This document shows positions 1-7,901 of a stretch of 64,000 nucleotides of DNA, piece by piece. Every line of letters starts with the position of its first letter. Positions within the stretch are counted from its first letter, which is position 1. Source of the DNA: Parvibaculum sp040390855 (GTDB lineage Bacteria; Pseudomonadota; Alphaproteobacteria; Parvibaculales; Parvibaculaceae). Under the pieces are notes generated by a model. That model had not been told where the DNA came from and ran no database searches. It saw only the letters and a program-made list of their open reading frames with translations. The stretch spans positions 142,937 to 206,936 of the forward strand of contig JAZJXO010000006.1 of NCBI GenBank assembly GCA_040390855.1, in the 5' to 3' direction. The position numbers and the translations under genes were made by a program.

Positions 1-7
1 ACGTGAT

Positions 8-439
8 ATGGCGCGTCTTGCCGCTCTGGAATCCGAGTATGACCAGAACCGTCATTCAATGTCGGAAATGGAAGGGCCGGAAAACCGTCGCCATCTTTTG
101 TGGACGGGACTGATGCGCGAATGCCGCGCCTATGAGCAGGGGCTGGATGAAGCGCGCGCCGCGCTCCGTGTGCCGCTTCTGTCGCGCAAGCGTCTTGGCC
201 GTCGTGATGAACCCCAGCCCACAAATGTGTCGGGTGCTGATCGTTTGAAGGCCTGTGACGGTTCGCGTGACGTAAAGCGTTACGAGCAGCTGTTCGATGA
301 CTGGTGGGAGCGGCGCTCGCGCAATGCGATGAAGGCGGGGCCGACGGGTTTTCAGGGTATCCGCGAACCCGTCTCCGAACTCCTGCCGCCTGTTGTCACC
401 CATCACCGGCGCGTTGTGATCGAGCGCGCGGCGGAATAG
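8..439 (+). CDS. Hypothetical protein, possibly 5'-truncated by the window edge
   Basis: I do not recognise this family. The 143-residue product is charged, rich in Arg and Glu, and has no signal peptide or membrane segment. Near its C-terminus is a run of Trp/Arg residues (DDWWERRSRN). The frame stays open to the first base of the window, so the ATG at 8 may be internal and the real start may lie outside. Its stop is 2 bases before the next start, so the two genes are almost certainly co-transcribed; that neighbour is a secreted MIDAS-type protein. Coding is supported by the tight spacing and by third-position GC bias. Function unknown. Confidence 0.55.
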   Translation: MARLAALESEYDQNRHSMSEMEGPENRRHLLWTGLMRECRAYEQGLDEARAALRVPLLSRKRLGRRDEPQPTNVSGADRLKACDGSRDVKRYEQLFDDWWERRSRNAMKAGPTGFQGIREPVSELLPPVVTHHRRVVIERAAE

Positions 440-441
440 TG

Positions 442-1110
442 ATGCGTCAGCTTTTTGGTTTTGTGGTTGCGTTATGTCTGGCAGGTTTTTCATCCGCGCA
501 GGCCGATACGGCGCGTCCGCAGACTTATGTGATCGGGCTTGATCTGTCGAAGAGCAATCCGCTTGTGAGCGACAAAGCCTATGCCGCGCGTGCGGCAGCG
601 CGCACGGCGAAAGAGATCACGGCTCTGCCGCTTAAAAGCCGCGTCATGCTGCGCACTTTCGGCAGTTACGAGGCGAGCGCCAACGGGCTCAAAGTCGATC
701 AGGTGATCACATCGCACGCGCGGCCAGAAGCTGTGGCGCAGGGCATTGCGACGCTGATTGCCAATGTGCCGACATTGGTCGCGCAGGGAAAACTGAAAGC
801 GCAGGCCAAAACCAATATCGTGCCGTTTCTCGATACGATGGCAGAGGTCGTCGATTGCAATGCAAGTGACGTGCATGTCGTGTTGCTCACCGACGGGTTT
901 GAAGATTCTGAATATGCGCGTCTCACGCGGACGGGCGGCTCTTTGCCGGTACCGACAGATGCCGCCTATAGAGGCTGCGACGAGTTGCTGATTTTAGGGC
1001 TTGGTCAGGGCGGCAATAGTCCGGCGGCGACGAAGCGCTTGCGGGCGGCCTGGGCGGCCTATGCGACGGCGGCGGGATTTGAGCGGTTCTCCGGGCTCTA
1101 TGACTGGTAA
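442..1110 (+). CDS. Secreted VWA/MIDAS-like protein of unknown function
   Basis: The 222-residue product starts with a signal peptide (MRQLFGFVVALCLAGFSSAQA, cleavage likely after the AQA). The mature part opens with VIGLDLSKS, which fits the DxSxS metal-ion-dependent adhesion site of von Willebrand factor A folds. A second MIDAS-type Asp sits in VVLLTDGFED, about residue 150. These motifs suggest an exported metal-binding VWA-like domain; ligand and partners are unknown. I chose ATG 442 because it gives a clean signal peptide and sits 2 bases after the preceding stop; a longer open frame from 304 only adds sequence overlapping that gene. It is probably the last gene of the operon. Confidence 0.65.
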   Translation: MRQLFGFVVALCLAGFSSAQADTARPQTYVIGLDLSKSNPLVSDKAYAARAAARTAKEITALPLKSRVMLRTFGSYEASANGLKVDQVITSHARPEAVAQGIATLIANVPTLVAQGKLKAQAKTNIVPFLDTMAEVVDCNASDVHVVLLTDGFEDSEYARLTRTGGSLPVPTDAAYRGCDELLILGLGQGGNSPAATKRLRAAWAAYATAAGFERFSGLYDW

Positions 1111-1187
1111 GGCGCGCGAAGCCGTTTGACGCGGACGGCCGGGGCGGCGATAAGGTCGTCGCACTTCTGAACGGACAAGCCCTCCTT

Positions 1188-2132
1188 ATGGACATTGCGC
1201 TTTCCCTAGTCTTGCCGATTTTCGGCATTATCGCTCTTGGCTATATTGCCTCACGGTCGGGGCTGATGAGTGCTGCGGCGGTTGGCGGGCTTGATGTCTA
1301 TGTGTTCACCTTCGGCCTGCCATTGCTCCTTTTTCGTAATCTGTCGCGGACCGAGCTTCCGGCCTCGTTGCCATGGGGCTTGTGGATTTCCTTTTACGGT
1401 TCGATGCTGGCGATCTGGGCCGTCGGTGCGCTGATTTCGCGCTATCTGCTGAAGCGCGAACCGGCAGATGCGGTGATGCTGGGTTTCGGCGGCGGGCAGG
1501 GCAATGTCGTGATGCTCGGCATCCCGATCATCCTGTCAGGCTTTGGTCCGGAGGCAGGTGCGCCTCTGTTTCTGATACTGACGTTTCACGGGCTTATTCT
1601 GATCACCTCGGCAACTTTGTTTCTGGAATTTTTCCGTGCACCGACGGGTGCAGATATTGGCGTGGGTCGGATATTGTTCGCCGGTCTCAGCTCATCTTTG
1701 CGCAATCCGATCATTATCGGTCTCGCTGCGGGACTTATCTATGGCCAGCTTGGTGTGCCGCTACCCGGTGTGGTTGACAAGGCAGTGGAGATGTTGAGCC
1801 AGACCGCCATCCCCTGCGCCCTCTTTGTGCTCGGCGGCACGCTGACGCGCTATCATCTGGCAAGTGCCGCCGGTACGGCGTCGATGACGGTTGCCTTCAA
1901 GCTCGTTCTCCATCCAGCCCTTGTATTTGTTCTCACCAATTATGTTTTTACGCTGGAGCCTTTGTGGGTTGCGGTTGCAACCGTGCTTGCCGGGATGCCG
2001 ACAGGTGTCTATTCGTCGATCCTTGCCAACCGCTATCAGACGGCGGCGGCTGCCTCGTCGAGCGCTGTCGTCATGGCCACAGGACTGAGCCTTGTGACGA
2101 TCACCGTTTTACTCCGGATTTTTCTTGTCTGA
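1188..2132 (+). CDS. AEC family transporter (auxin efflux carrier / malonate permease type)
   Basis: A 314-residue inner-membrane protein made almost entirely of hydrophobic helices, about ten, with the usual split into two five-helix halves. The N-terminus (ALSLVLPIFGIIALGYIASR) and the central glycine-rich GGGQGNVVMLGIPI segment are typical of the Mem_trans/AEC family. These carriers move small organic anions such as malonate or other carboxylates by secondary transport; the substrate cannot be told here. It stands alone, preceded by the VWA gene and followed tail to tail by an acyltransferase: its TGA ends at 2132 and the opposing stop begins at 2133, leaving no spacer. Confidence 0.85.
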   Translation: MDIALSLVLPIFGIIALGYIASRSGLMSAAAVGGLDVYVFTFGLPLLLFRNLSRTELPASLPWGLWISFYGSMLAIWAVGALISRYLLKREPADAVMLGFGGGQGNVVMLGIPIILSGFGPEAGAPLFLILTFHGLILITSATLFLEFFRAPTGADIGVGRILFAGLSSSLRNPIIIGLAAGLIYGQLGVPLPGVVDKAVEMLSQTAIPCALFVLGGTLTRYHLASAAGTASMTVAFKLVLHPALVFVLTNYVFTLEPLWVAVATVLAGMPTGVYSSILANRYQTAAAASSSAVVMATGLSLVTITVLLRIFLV

Positions 2133-3194
2133 TCAGGTGGTCGCTGTCGCCACTTTTGTTGCGGGCGCTGTTTTGAGTTTCAGCGCATCGGGGCGTTCAA
2201 AGAGAAAGCGCAAGGGCGTTTCTTTCAGCAGATGTTGAACGAGGAGTGGCATCGTAACCGCCATTACAAGCTCGCCCAATGTCATGAGATCGGGATTGTG
2301 AAAGCCGAGCCGGATTTCAAGGACGCGCGTGACGGCCATGGGCAGGAAGAATGCCAGAAACACATAGAGCGAGCGGGAGCCGACAAAGGCGAGGGGCTTG
2401 GCAAACCCGCGTGCGGCGGCGAGCGCCACGAGCATGATCGCGCCTGCCGCACCGAAGAGAGCGGCGGCAAACTCCAGTACGCGCCAGTCAAGCGCAGGCG
2501 TGAAGGCGATCAGGGCGACGAGGGCGAGAAGGCCAACACCGCTTGCGATGGCGGGACGGGCGTGTGCAATCGCCCAATCGGCCATGGCAAAGACATAAGG
2601 TGCGCCATAGACGCCGAGGACGAAATAGATGAAACGCTGTGCTGTTTCATCGGGGATGGTCCAGCCGGTGTGGAGACGTGTGAAATAAAGCGCGGTTGCA
2701 AAGAAGATCACAATGGCGGGGCGGACATCGCGGGCAAAGCGCATGAAGGCGAAGAAGACGGCCAGCGCATAGATGAACCAGAGAAGGCCGAAAGGCTCAA
2801 GCGGGATGAGCAAGAGATCCTTGTAGGTGACCTCCCATGCGCCTTCATGCGGCAGCGCAATCTTGATGCCGATCTGGATCACCGACCAGAGCAGATAGAA
2901 ATAGAGGAAGTGCAGTATCTTGCTGTCGATGAACGGACGCAGGGGTGCGCGAAGCGCCTTCTGTGCGAAGAGACCGGCGACGAGAAAGAACAAGGGCATC
3001 CGGAACGGGATCGTCCATTCGCAGAGAAGGTTGAACCAGTAGGGCGTCTCGCCGATTGCCGCTGCCGTGCCGAATGTCGTGTGCTTCATCACCACGAGAA
3101 TGATGGTGAGACCTTTGACAGCATCAACCCAGTCTACGCGAGGTTTGGCCAGCTGCGTCGGGGAAGGCATTTGTGTCTGTTGTGATGCGGTCAT
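2133..3194 (-). CDS. Acyltransferase family 3 membrane protein (copy 2)
   Basis: A 353-residue integral membrane protein of the acyltransferase-3 / OpgC-like group. Such enzymes transfer acyl groups (acetyl, succinyl) to glycans or other extracytoplasmic acceptors. The N-terminal block RVDWVDAVKGLTIILVVMKHTT is the family signature; the His in this first helix is the conserved candidate catalytic residue. About ten membrane helices follow. It is a close paralogue of the gene just upstream (3214-4293), with which it shares the start block and domain layout and is separated by only 19 bases, so the pair is a tandem duplication and one operon. Acceptor unknown. Confidence 0.8.
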   Translation of the reverse strand: MTASQQTQMPSPTQLAKPRVDWVDAVKGLTIILVVMKHTTFGTAAAIGETPYWFNLLCEWTIPFRMPLFFLVAGLFAQKALRAPLRPFIDSKILHFLYFYLLWSVIQIGIKIALPHEGAWEVTYKDLLLIPLEPFGLLWFIYALAVFFAFMRFARDVRPAIVIFFATALYFTRLHTGWTIPDETAQRFIYFVLGVYGAPYVFAMADWAIAHARPAIASGVGLLALVALIAFTPALDWRVLEFAAALFGAAGAIMLVALAAARGFAKPLAFVGSRSLYVFLAFFLPMAVTRVLEIRLGFHNPDLMTLGELVMAVTMPLLVQHLLKETPLRFLFERPDALKLKTAPATKVATATT

Positions 3195-3213
3195 CTGGGT
3201 TATCCGGTTTCGT

Positions 3214-4293
3214 TCAGGCGTATGAGCGTACGGCGTCGGGGAGCTGTGCTTCTTTTTTCAGACGGAAAAAGTCGGGGCGGAGGTAGAGGAAACGCAACGG
3301 TGTTTTGAGGGTGAGTGCATAGGCAATGAGTGAGCCTGCGACTGCCGTTCCATAGACGAGCGCCGTGACGAGATCGGCGTTTTCAAGACCGAGCCTGACC
3401 AGAAGGACGCGGGAGAAGGCCATGGGGATGAAGAAGGCGAGATAGATGGCAAGAGAGCGTGAACCGGCAAAAGCAAGTGCGCCGGTGAGGCCACGGGCGG
3501 AGAGAAGCGAGACGAGCATGATCGTTGCGGCGGCACCGGCATAGCTTGCCACCATTTCGACGGCGTGGTCGGCGGTGAGACCGCTATAGACGAGCGCCGC
3601 GATGGCGGCATAGGCGGCCAGGCCCAACGCAAGCGAGCGGCGCTGATGGGCATCGGCCCAGTTGGCGAGCGCAAATATCAGCGGGGCGAAATAGACGCCG
3701 CTGGCGAAGAAGATAAAGCGATGGGCAAATTCGTCGGGGACTGTCCAGCCGGTATGCGGGCGGATGAAGAAAAGGGCGAGGGCCACGCCATAGACAAAAG
3801 ACTTGGTGACGAAAGATTGGGTGACGAAAGATTGGGGCAGGTGTTGGGTGAGGCGCATGACGCCGAAAAAGAGCGCGAGGCAATAGATGAACCAGAGGAT
3901 GCCGAAGGGTTCGATGACGGCCAGCGCGAGATCGTTGACAGTAACGGATGAGCCGCCCGGCAAGGCGAGCTTCAGCCCGATCTGGATCACGGTCCAGAGG
4001 ACATAGAAGTAAGCGAAATGGATGATCTTGCCGTCGAGGAAAGAGCGCAACGGGGCTTTCAACGCCTTTTGAGCGAAAAGTCCGGCGACGAGGAAGAACA
4101 AGGGCATACGGAAAGGCTCGGCCCATTTGCAGATCGCATAGAAGGCACCCGGAAAATCGGGCATGGCGGCAGCGACGCCATAGGTCGTGTGTTGCAAAAT
4201 GACCAGTAGAATCGTGAAGCCTTTGACTGCGTCGACCCAGTCAACGCGTGATTTTGAGACAGCTTGTGCCATGTTTGCGGGGGCGGGGGACAT
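3214..4293 (-). CDS. Acyltransferase family 3 membrane protein (copy 1)
   Basis: A 359-residue multispanning acyltransferase-3 protein, first gene of a two-gene minus-strand operon. The N-terminal SRVDWVDAVKGFTILLVILQHTT block matches its neighbour at 2133-3194 almost residue for residue. A GAGG ribosome site lies 8 bases before the ATG. Around residues 155-168 it carries a repeated pentapeptide (QSFVT QSFVT KSFV) encoded by a 15-base in-frame tandem repeat at 3806-3835. The neighbour lacks this repeat, so it looks like a recent slippage expansion in a cytoplasmic or periplasmic loop. Substrate not predictable. Confidence 0.8.
   Translation of the reverse strand: MSPAPANMAQAVSKSRVDWVDAVKGFTILLVILQHTTYGVAAAMPDFPGAFYAICKWAEPFRMPLFFLVAGLFAQKALKAPLRSFLDGKIIHFAYFYVLWTVIQIGLKLALPGGSSVTVNDLALAVIEPFGILWFIYCLALFFGVMRLTQHLPQSFVTQSFVTKSFVYGVALALFFIRPHTGWTVPDEFAHRFIFFASGVYFAPLIFALANWADAHQRRSLALGLAAYAAIAALVYSGLTADHAVEMVASYAGAAATIMLVSLLSARGLTGALAFAGSRSLAIYLAFFIPMAFSRVLLVRLGLENADLVTALVYGTAVAGSLIAYALTLKTPLRFLYLRPDFFRLKKEAQLPDAVRSYA
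3806..3835 (-). repeat. 15-base tandem repeat inside the acyltransferase gene
   Basis: Two exact copies of GTGACGAAAGATTGG lie end to end on the plus strand (3806-3820 and 3821-3835), with a degenerate third copy just before (3791-3805). On the coding strand they give QSFVT twice followed by KSFVY. The length is a multiple of three, so copy-number change keeps the frame. Confidence 0.85.
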
Positions 4294-4317
4294 GATGTGA
4301 CCTCAAATGCGACAGTT

Positions 4318-4351
4318 TTGTCCCGGGAATGCACGTCTGGCATCGGGACAA
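4318..4351. repeat. Hairpin with TTGTCCCG / CGGGACAA arms (possible REP-like unit)
   Basis: Perfect 8-base arms (4318-4325 and 4344-4351) with a second inner pairing ATGC/GCAT. No U-run follows on either strand, so it is not a standard terminator. Read on the minus strand it shares the TGTCCCGATG core with the hairpin at 12396-12428. It lies between the acyltransferase operon start and the end of gluQ. Confidence 0.5.
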
Positions 4352-4395
4352 GGGAAACTTTGCACAAAACAAGCCAGAACCGGCGGTTTGAGAGG

Positions 4396-5283
4396 TTAAT
4401 TCAGGCCAATCAGGCGGCGGATGTCGGCGGGGGTTGCGCCGCCCGCCCGCAGGTCGCGCAGACCCTTGTCTTTGGCGGTCTTGGAGAGGCGGCGGCCCGT
4501 CTCTTCACGGATGAGGCCGTGGTGGCGGTAACGCGGTTCGGGCAGGCCCATCAGGATTTGCAGGACGCGGTGGACATAGGTTGCGGGGAACAAGTCCTGG
4601 CCGCGCGTGACGAGGGTGACGCCCTGCGCGGCATCATCGAGCGTGACGGCGAGGTGATAGCTGGTCGGTACGTCCTTGCGTGCGATGATGACGTCGCCAT
4701 AGCTCAAGGGATTGATCGGCAGGATGCCAGTCTGGCCACGCGGGCCTGCGCCGGTTTCGGTAAAGGTGATCGGACCGCCGTTGATCTCTTCGGCCTCTGC
4801 GAGCGCCTTTTCCATGTCGAGCCGCCAAGCATAGGTGCGGCCTTCCCACATCAGGCGATTGAGTTCGGTGGTTGAGATGTCTTTGTAAATGCCGGGATAG
4901 ACAGGTGCGCCGTCGGGGTCCAACGGCCAGCGGGCAAAACCGATGCCGGAGCCTTCGATCATGGCGTTGATTTCTTTGCGCGTGGCAAAGCAGGGATAAA
5001 CGAGGCCGCGGGAGCGCAATGTTTTCAGTGCTTTTTCGTATTCATCGAAATGCTCTGACTGACGGCGCACCGGCATGACCCATGTCAGGCCCAGCCATGC
5101 GAGATCATCGTAAATGCCTTCAACATATTCAGGACGACAGCGGCCCATGTCGATGTCTTCGATACGCAGGAGAAAATCGCCGTTGAGTTCACGCGCCGCG
5201 TCATGGGCTGTGATGGCCGAGAAAGCATGTCCCAGATGCAGCCAGCCATTGGGGCTTGGTGCAAAGCGTGTGGCATCGCGCAT
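4396..5283 (-). CDS. gluQ: Glutamyl-Q tRNA(Asp) synthetase
   Basis: A 295-residue class I aminoacyl-tRNA synthetase-like enzyme without an anticodon-binding domain. By family it charges glutamate onto the queuosine base of tRNA(Asp). The HIGH-type motif is seen as APSPNGWLHLGHA near the N-terminus and the KMSKS-type motif as RRLSKTAKD near residue 265. Length fits GluQ-RS (about 290-300) rather than full GltX. ATG 5283 was chosen because it places the HIGH motif where the family has it; the frame is open further upstream but that part overlaps the divergent esterase start. Of the Cys zinc ligands known in E. coli GluQ-RS only one is evident (YPCFATR), so the zinc site may be lost. Confidence 0.9.
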   Translation of the reverse strand: MRDATRFAPSPNGWLHLGHAFSAITAHDAARELNGDFLLRIEDIDMGRCRPEYVEGIYDDLAWLGLTWVMPVRRQSEHFDEYEKALKTLRSRGLVYPCFATRKEINAMIEGSGIGFARWPLDPDGAPVYPGIYKDISTTELNRLMWEGRTYAWRLDMEKALAEAEEINGGPITFTETGAGPRGQTGILPINPLSYGDVIIARKDVPTSYHLAVTLDDAAQGVTLVTRGQDLFPATYVHRVLQILMGLPEPRYRHHGLIREETGRRLSKTAKDKGLRDLRAGGATPADIRRLIGLN

Positions 5284-5367
5284 GGAGAAGGCTTTTCGTC
5301 TTTTTGCTTTTGGTGGTCTAAACTCAGACACGGGAAATTGGTTTGAGCATATAGCGGAGTGGAAGAA

Positions 5368-6033
5368 ATGGCGAAGATTAGCGGACCCGTCATTGGCGCG
5401 GCGAGCGGCACTGTGCGCCAACTGGTTATTCTCTGTCACGGCTACGGGGCAGATGGCAATGACCTGATCGGACTGGCGCCATACTGGCAGGGCCTGTTGC
5501 CGGATGCAGATTTTATCTCGCCCAATGCGCCGGAACGCTGCGATGCGGGGTTCGGCTATCAATGGTTTCCGATCACGCGGCTTGACCCGCAAGAGCTTTA
5601 TCGCGGTGTTTCATCGGCAGCCCCTGTTCTGGACGTCCTTATCGACGAGGAACTTGCAAAACGCGGGCTTGATGAGAGCAATCTCGCGCTTGTCGGTTTC
5701 AGCCAGGGCACGATGATGGCGCTGCATGTGGGGCTTCGCCGCAAACGGGCGCTTGCCTGCATTATCGGGTTTTCGGGTGCGATGGTCGGCGGCGAAGGGC
5801 TTGCCGCAGAGATCGTGTCACGCCCGCCGGTCCTGATGGTGCACGGTGATTCTGACGAGATGCTTCCCGTTTCGCGGATGCTGGAGGCGGTCAAAGTGCT
5901 TGGCGAGAACGGATTGAGCGTGCAATCCCATGTGTTGCGCGGATTGGGCCACGGTATCGACGAGGCAGGGCTGCGGCTCGGGGGGGCGTTTCTGGCCGAA
6001 CATCTGGCCCGTGTCATTCCGGCGACGACCTAG
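5368..6033 (+). CDS. Alpha/beta hydrolase, phospholipase/carboxylesterase family
   Basis: A 221-residue cytoplasmic esterase of the Abhydrolase_2 / acyl-protein thioesterase-like group. The nucleophile elbow is GFSQGT, about residue 110; the acid is in HGDSDEMLP and the His in GLGHGID, giving a complete Ser-Asp-His triad. The N-terminal LVILCHGYGADGNDL is the usual oxyanion region. ATG 5368 is preceded at 8 bases by GGAG; an in-frame GTG at 5359 is less well placed. The gene is divergent from gluQ with 84 bases between the starts. Natural substrate unknown, probably carboxylic or thio-esters. Confidence 0.85.
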   Translation: MAKISGPVIGAASGTVRQLVILCHGYGADGNDLIGLAPYWQGLLPDADFISPNAPERCDAGFGYQWFPITRLDPQELYRGVSSAAPVLDVLIDEELAKRGLDESNLALVGFSQGTMMALHVGLRRKRALACIIGFSGAMVGGEGLAAEIVSRPPVLMVHGDSDEMLPVSRMLEAVKVLGENGLSVQSHVLRGLGHGIDEAGLRLGGAFLAEHLARVIPATT

Positions 6034-6166
6034 GGTGATTTTGCCTTCGCAAGACCTCGCCGCTTCACAAAGCTGTTGCACCAGATATAGTAGAGTAAAT
6101 GACCTGATCGGAGCCTGCGCCGATATGCGGTGATGGGCGTCCGACCCGGTGGTGCGGGAGAGCGGC

Positions 6167-6727
6167 GTGAACGGTTTGTTTGCCAATCCAGAGAGTTGTC
6201 CGGCGCTGGTGCTGAACGCGGATTACCGTCCGCTCAGCTACTATCCGCTGTCGCTATGGTCATGGCAGGATGCGATCAAAGCCGTGTTTCTCGACCGCGT
6301 GAATATCGTGTCGAGCTATGAGACCTGTGTGCGCAGTCCCAGCTTCGAGATGCAACTGCCGAGTGTCGTCTCGCTGAAATCCTATGTGAAACCTGCGCGC
6401 TTTCCTGCCTTCACGCGGTTCAATCTTTTTCTGCGTGACCGGTTCTCTTGCCAGTATTGCGGCTTCCGCCATGATCTCACCTTTGATCATGTGATCCCGC
6501 GCTCGCTGGGCGGACAGACGACATGGGACAATGTGGTGACGGCCTGTGCGCCGTGCAATTTGCGCAAGGGGTCGCGCCTGCCGGCGGATGTCGAGATGTT
6601 TCCGTTGCAGAAGCCTTACCGGCCGAGCGTGACGGACCTGCATAAGAACGGAAGGCATTTTCCGCCGAACTATCTCCATGATAGCTGGCAGGATTATCTC
6701 TATTGGGATAGCGAGCTGGAGCCGTAA
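6167..6727 (+). CDS. HNH endonuclease family protein
   Basis: A 186-residue protein with a C-terminal HNH fold: CQYC and CAPC zinc-knuckle pairs bracket the core LTFDHVIPRSLGGQTTWDNVVTA. The N-terminal ALVLNADYRPLSYYPLSLWSWQDAI block is typical of a small HNH family widespread in alphaproteobacteria and cyanobacteria and usually encoded as a stand-alone housekeeping-like gene, not as a restriction enzyme. I chose GTG 6167 because GGGAG lies 6 bases before it; two further GTG codons at 6149 and 6152 are possible. No methyltransferase or phage gene is nearby, so the biological role is unknown. Confidence 0.85.
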   Translation: MNGLFANPESCPALVLNADYRPLSYYPLSLWSWQDAIKAVFLDRVNIVSSYETCVRSPSFEMQLPSVVSLKSYVKPARFPAFTRFNLFLRDRFSCQYCGFRHDLTFDHVIPRSLGGQTTWDNVVTACAPCNLRKGSRLPADVEMFPLQKPYRPSVTDLHKNGRHFPPNYLHDSWQDYLYWDSELEP

Positions 6728-6730
6728 GGT

Positions 6731-7297
6731 TCAGGCTTTTTCAGACAGCTTGATCGCGACGCGGCAGGCGGTTTTGATGATGCCGGTCAAAAGCGGATAG
6801 GCGACGGCTTCTTTCGCGCCTTTCTCAATCGCTTCGTCGCGATGTTCCAATTCTTCTAGACGGAATTGCTCGATTATGTCGCGCAAGGGTTTTTCACTTT
6901 CGCCCATTGTATCGAGATGCCTGACCTGGGCGGCATAATGCTCGTCGATCACGGTTTCGACGGCTTCGGTGCAGGCGTGCGCTGCCTTTTCGCCGAGAAG
7001 GGCTGTGGCGGCACCGAGCGCGAAGCCCGCGACATGCCAGACGGGGTTGAAGGCTGTGGGGCGCACATTGCGTTCGTTCACGATTTTGTCGAAGCGGGCG
7101 AGATGGACTTTTTCGTCCTCTGCCATACGGGCGAGCGCGTCTGCCGTCTCGCGCTTATGGGGTAGGTGTTTGAAGACGGCAAGCTGGCCCTGATAGATGC
7201 GGACCGCCCCATATTCACCGGCATGATCGACACGGATCATTTCTTCGATCATCGCGTCTTCGGCGAGGCCTGGTTGTGCTTTTGTTTTGTTGCTCAT
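6731..7297 (-). CDS. coq7: Coq7-type ubiquinone biosynthesis hydroxylase
   Basis: A 188-residue di-iron carboxylate protein expected to hydroxylate 2-octaprenyl-3-methyl-6-methoxy-1,4-benzoquinol, the penultimate ubiquinone step, and to act at the membrane. The two ferritin-like helix-pair motifs are visible: an N-terminal Glu in DHAGEYGAVRIY, MAEDEKVHLARF (ExxH), then ETVIDEHYAAQ and RLEELEHRDEA (ExxH). Length is usual for the bacterial family. It overlaps the upstream dsbB gene by 4 bases (ATGA at 7294-7297), so both are translated from one message. It replaces the flavin UbiF enzyme of enterobacteria. Confidence 0.93.
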   Translation of the reverse strand: MSNKTKAQPGLAEDAMIEEMIRVDHAGEYGAVRIYQGQLAVFKHLPHKRETADALARMAEDEKVHLARFDKIVNERNVRPTAFNPVWHVAGFALGAATALLGEKAAHACTEAVETVIDEHYAAQVRHLDTMGESEKPLRDIIEQFRLEELEHRDEAIEKGAKEAVAYPLLTGIIKTACRVAIKLSEKA

Positions 7298-7818
7298 GCG
7301 GTTGCCTTTGTGAAAGGGCGCTGATGCTGGACGAAGAGAGCAGAGAGGAACGCGAGGCCTGCTGCGATGAGCATATTATAGCCTGCGAGCGACACGCCGA
7401 AGAGTGTCCATGCGGCGCTGTCGCAACGGGGTATGTGCGTGCCGGTGATGAGTTCCGCATTGAGGGCGTCGAGCGAATGGACGACAAGCGAGGCACCGGT
7501 GCAGGTTTCGGGGCCTGCCCAGAATTTATATTCGACACCGGCGTGATAGGCCGAGAGGCCTGCGTTAAAAGCGAGGACCAATGCGCAGAGCGCCATGAGC
7601 GCGACGGGGGCGATGGCGGGGGCTTTGTCGCTGCGGGCAATAAGGATGGCGGCAAGCGAGGCGGCAATCGCGATCATATAGGGCACGCGTTCCTGCAAGC
7701 AAAGATGGCAGGGCATATAGCCGAAGCCGTATTCAAAGATATAGGCCCCGCCCAGCGTTGCGATACTGGCGAGGAGCACAATCAGCGGAAGCGATTTTGT
7801 CGGCACGGCGTTCAACAT
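7294..7818 (-). CDS. dsbB: DsbB-like disulfide bond formation protein
   Basis: A 174-residue inner-membrane protein with four predicted helices. It carries the periplasmic CxxC of quinone-linked DsbB proteins (MPCHLCLQERVPY, about residue 37) and a second Cys pair region (PETCTGAS and IPRCDSAAW) in the second loop. DsbB oxidises periplasmic DsbA and passes electrons to ubiquinone, so its coupling to coq7 is functionally sensible. First gene of the dsbB-coq7 pair. The upstream antiporter on the same strand ends 83 bases before the start. Confidence 0.88.
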   Translation of the reverse strand: MLNAVPTKSLPLIVLLASIATLGGAYIFEYGFGYMPCHLCLQERVPYMIAIAASLAAILIARSDKAPAIAPVALMALCALVLAFNAGLSAYHAGVEYKFWAGPETCTGASLVVHSLDALNAELITGTHIPRCDSAAWTLFGVSLAGYNMLIAAGLAFLSALFVQHQRPFTKATA

Positions 7819-7901
7819 GGGACTATCAAAGCACGGGGGCCTTGGTTCGGCGAGAGGCTTGTCGCCGCATCTGTGGTTCTCATTTCAGGCGCTCCCGTGT
7901 C

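Noticed and set aside
2232..3185. 317-codon plus-strand frame over the acyltransferase gene
   Set aside because: Charged low-complexity translation opposite a clear membrane acyltransferase.
6167..6727. HNH protein as a restriction or homing endonuclease
   Set aside because: No methyltransferase, intron or phage context; the N-terminal block fits a stand-alone conserved family.
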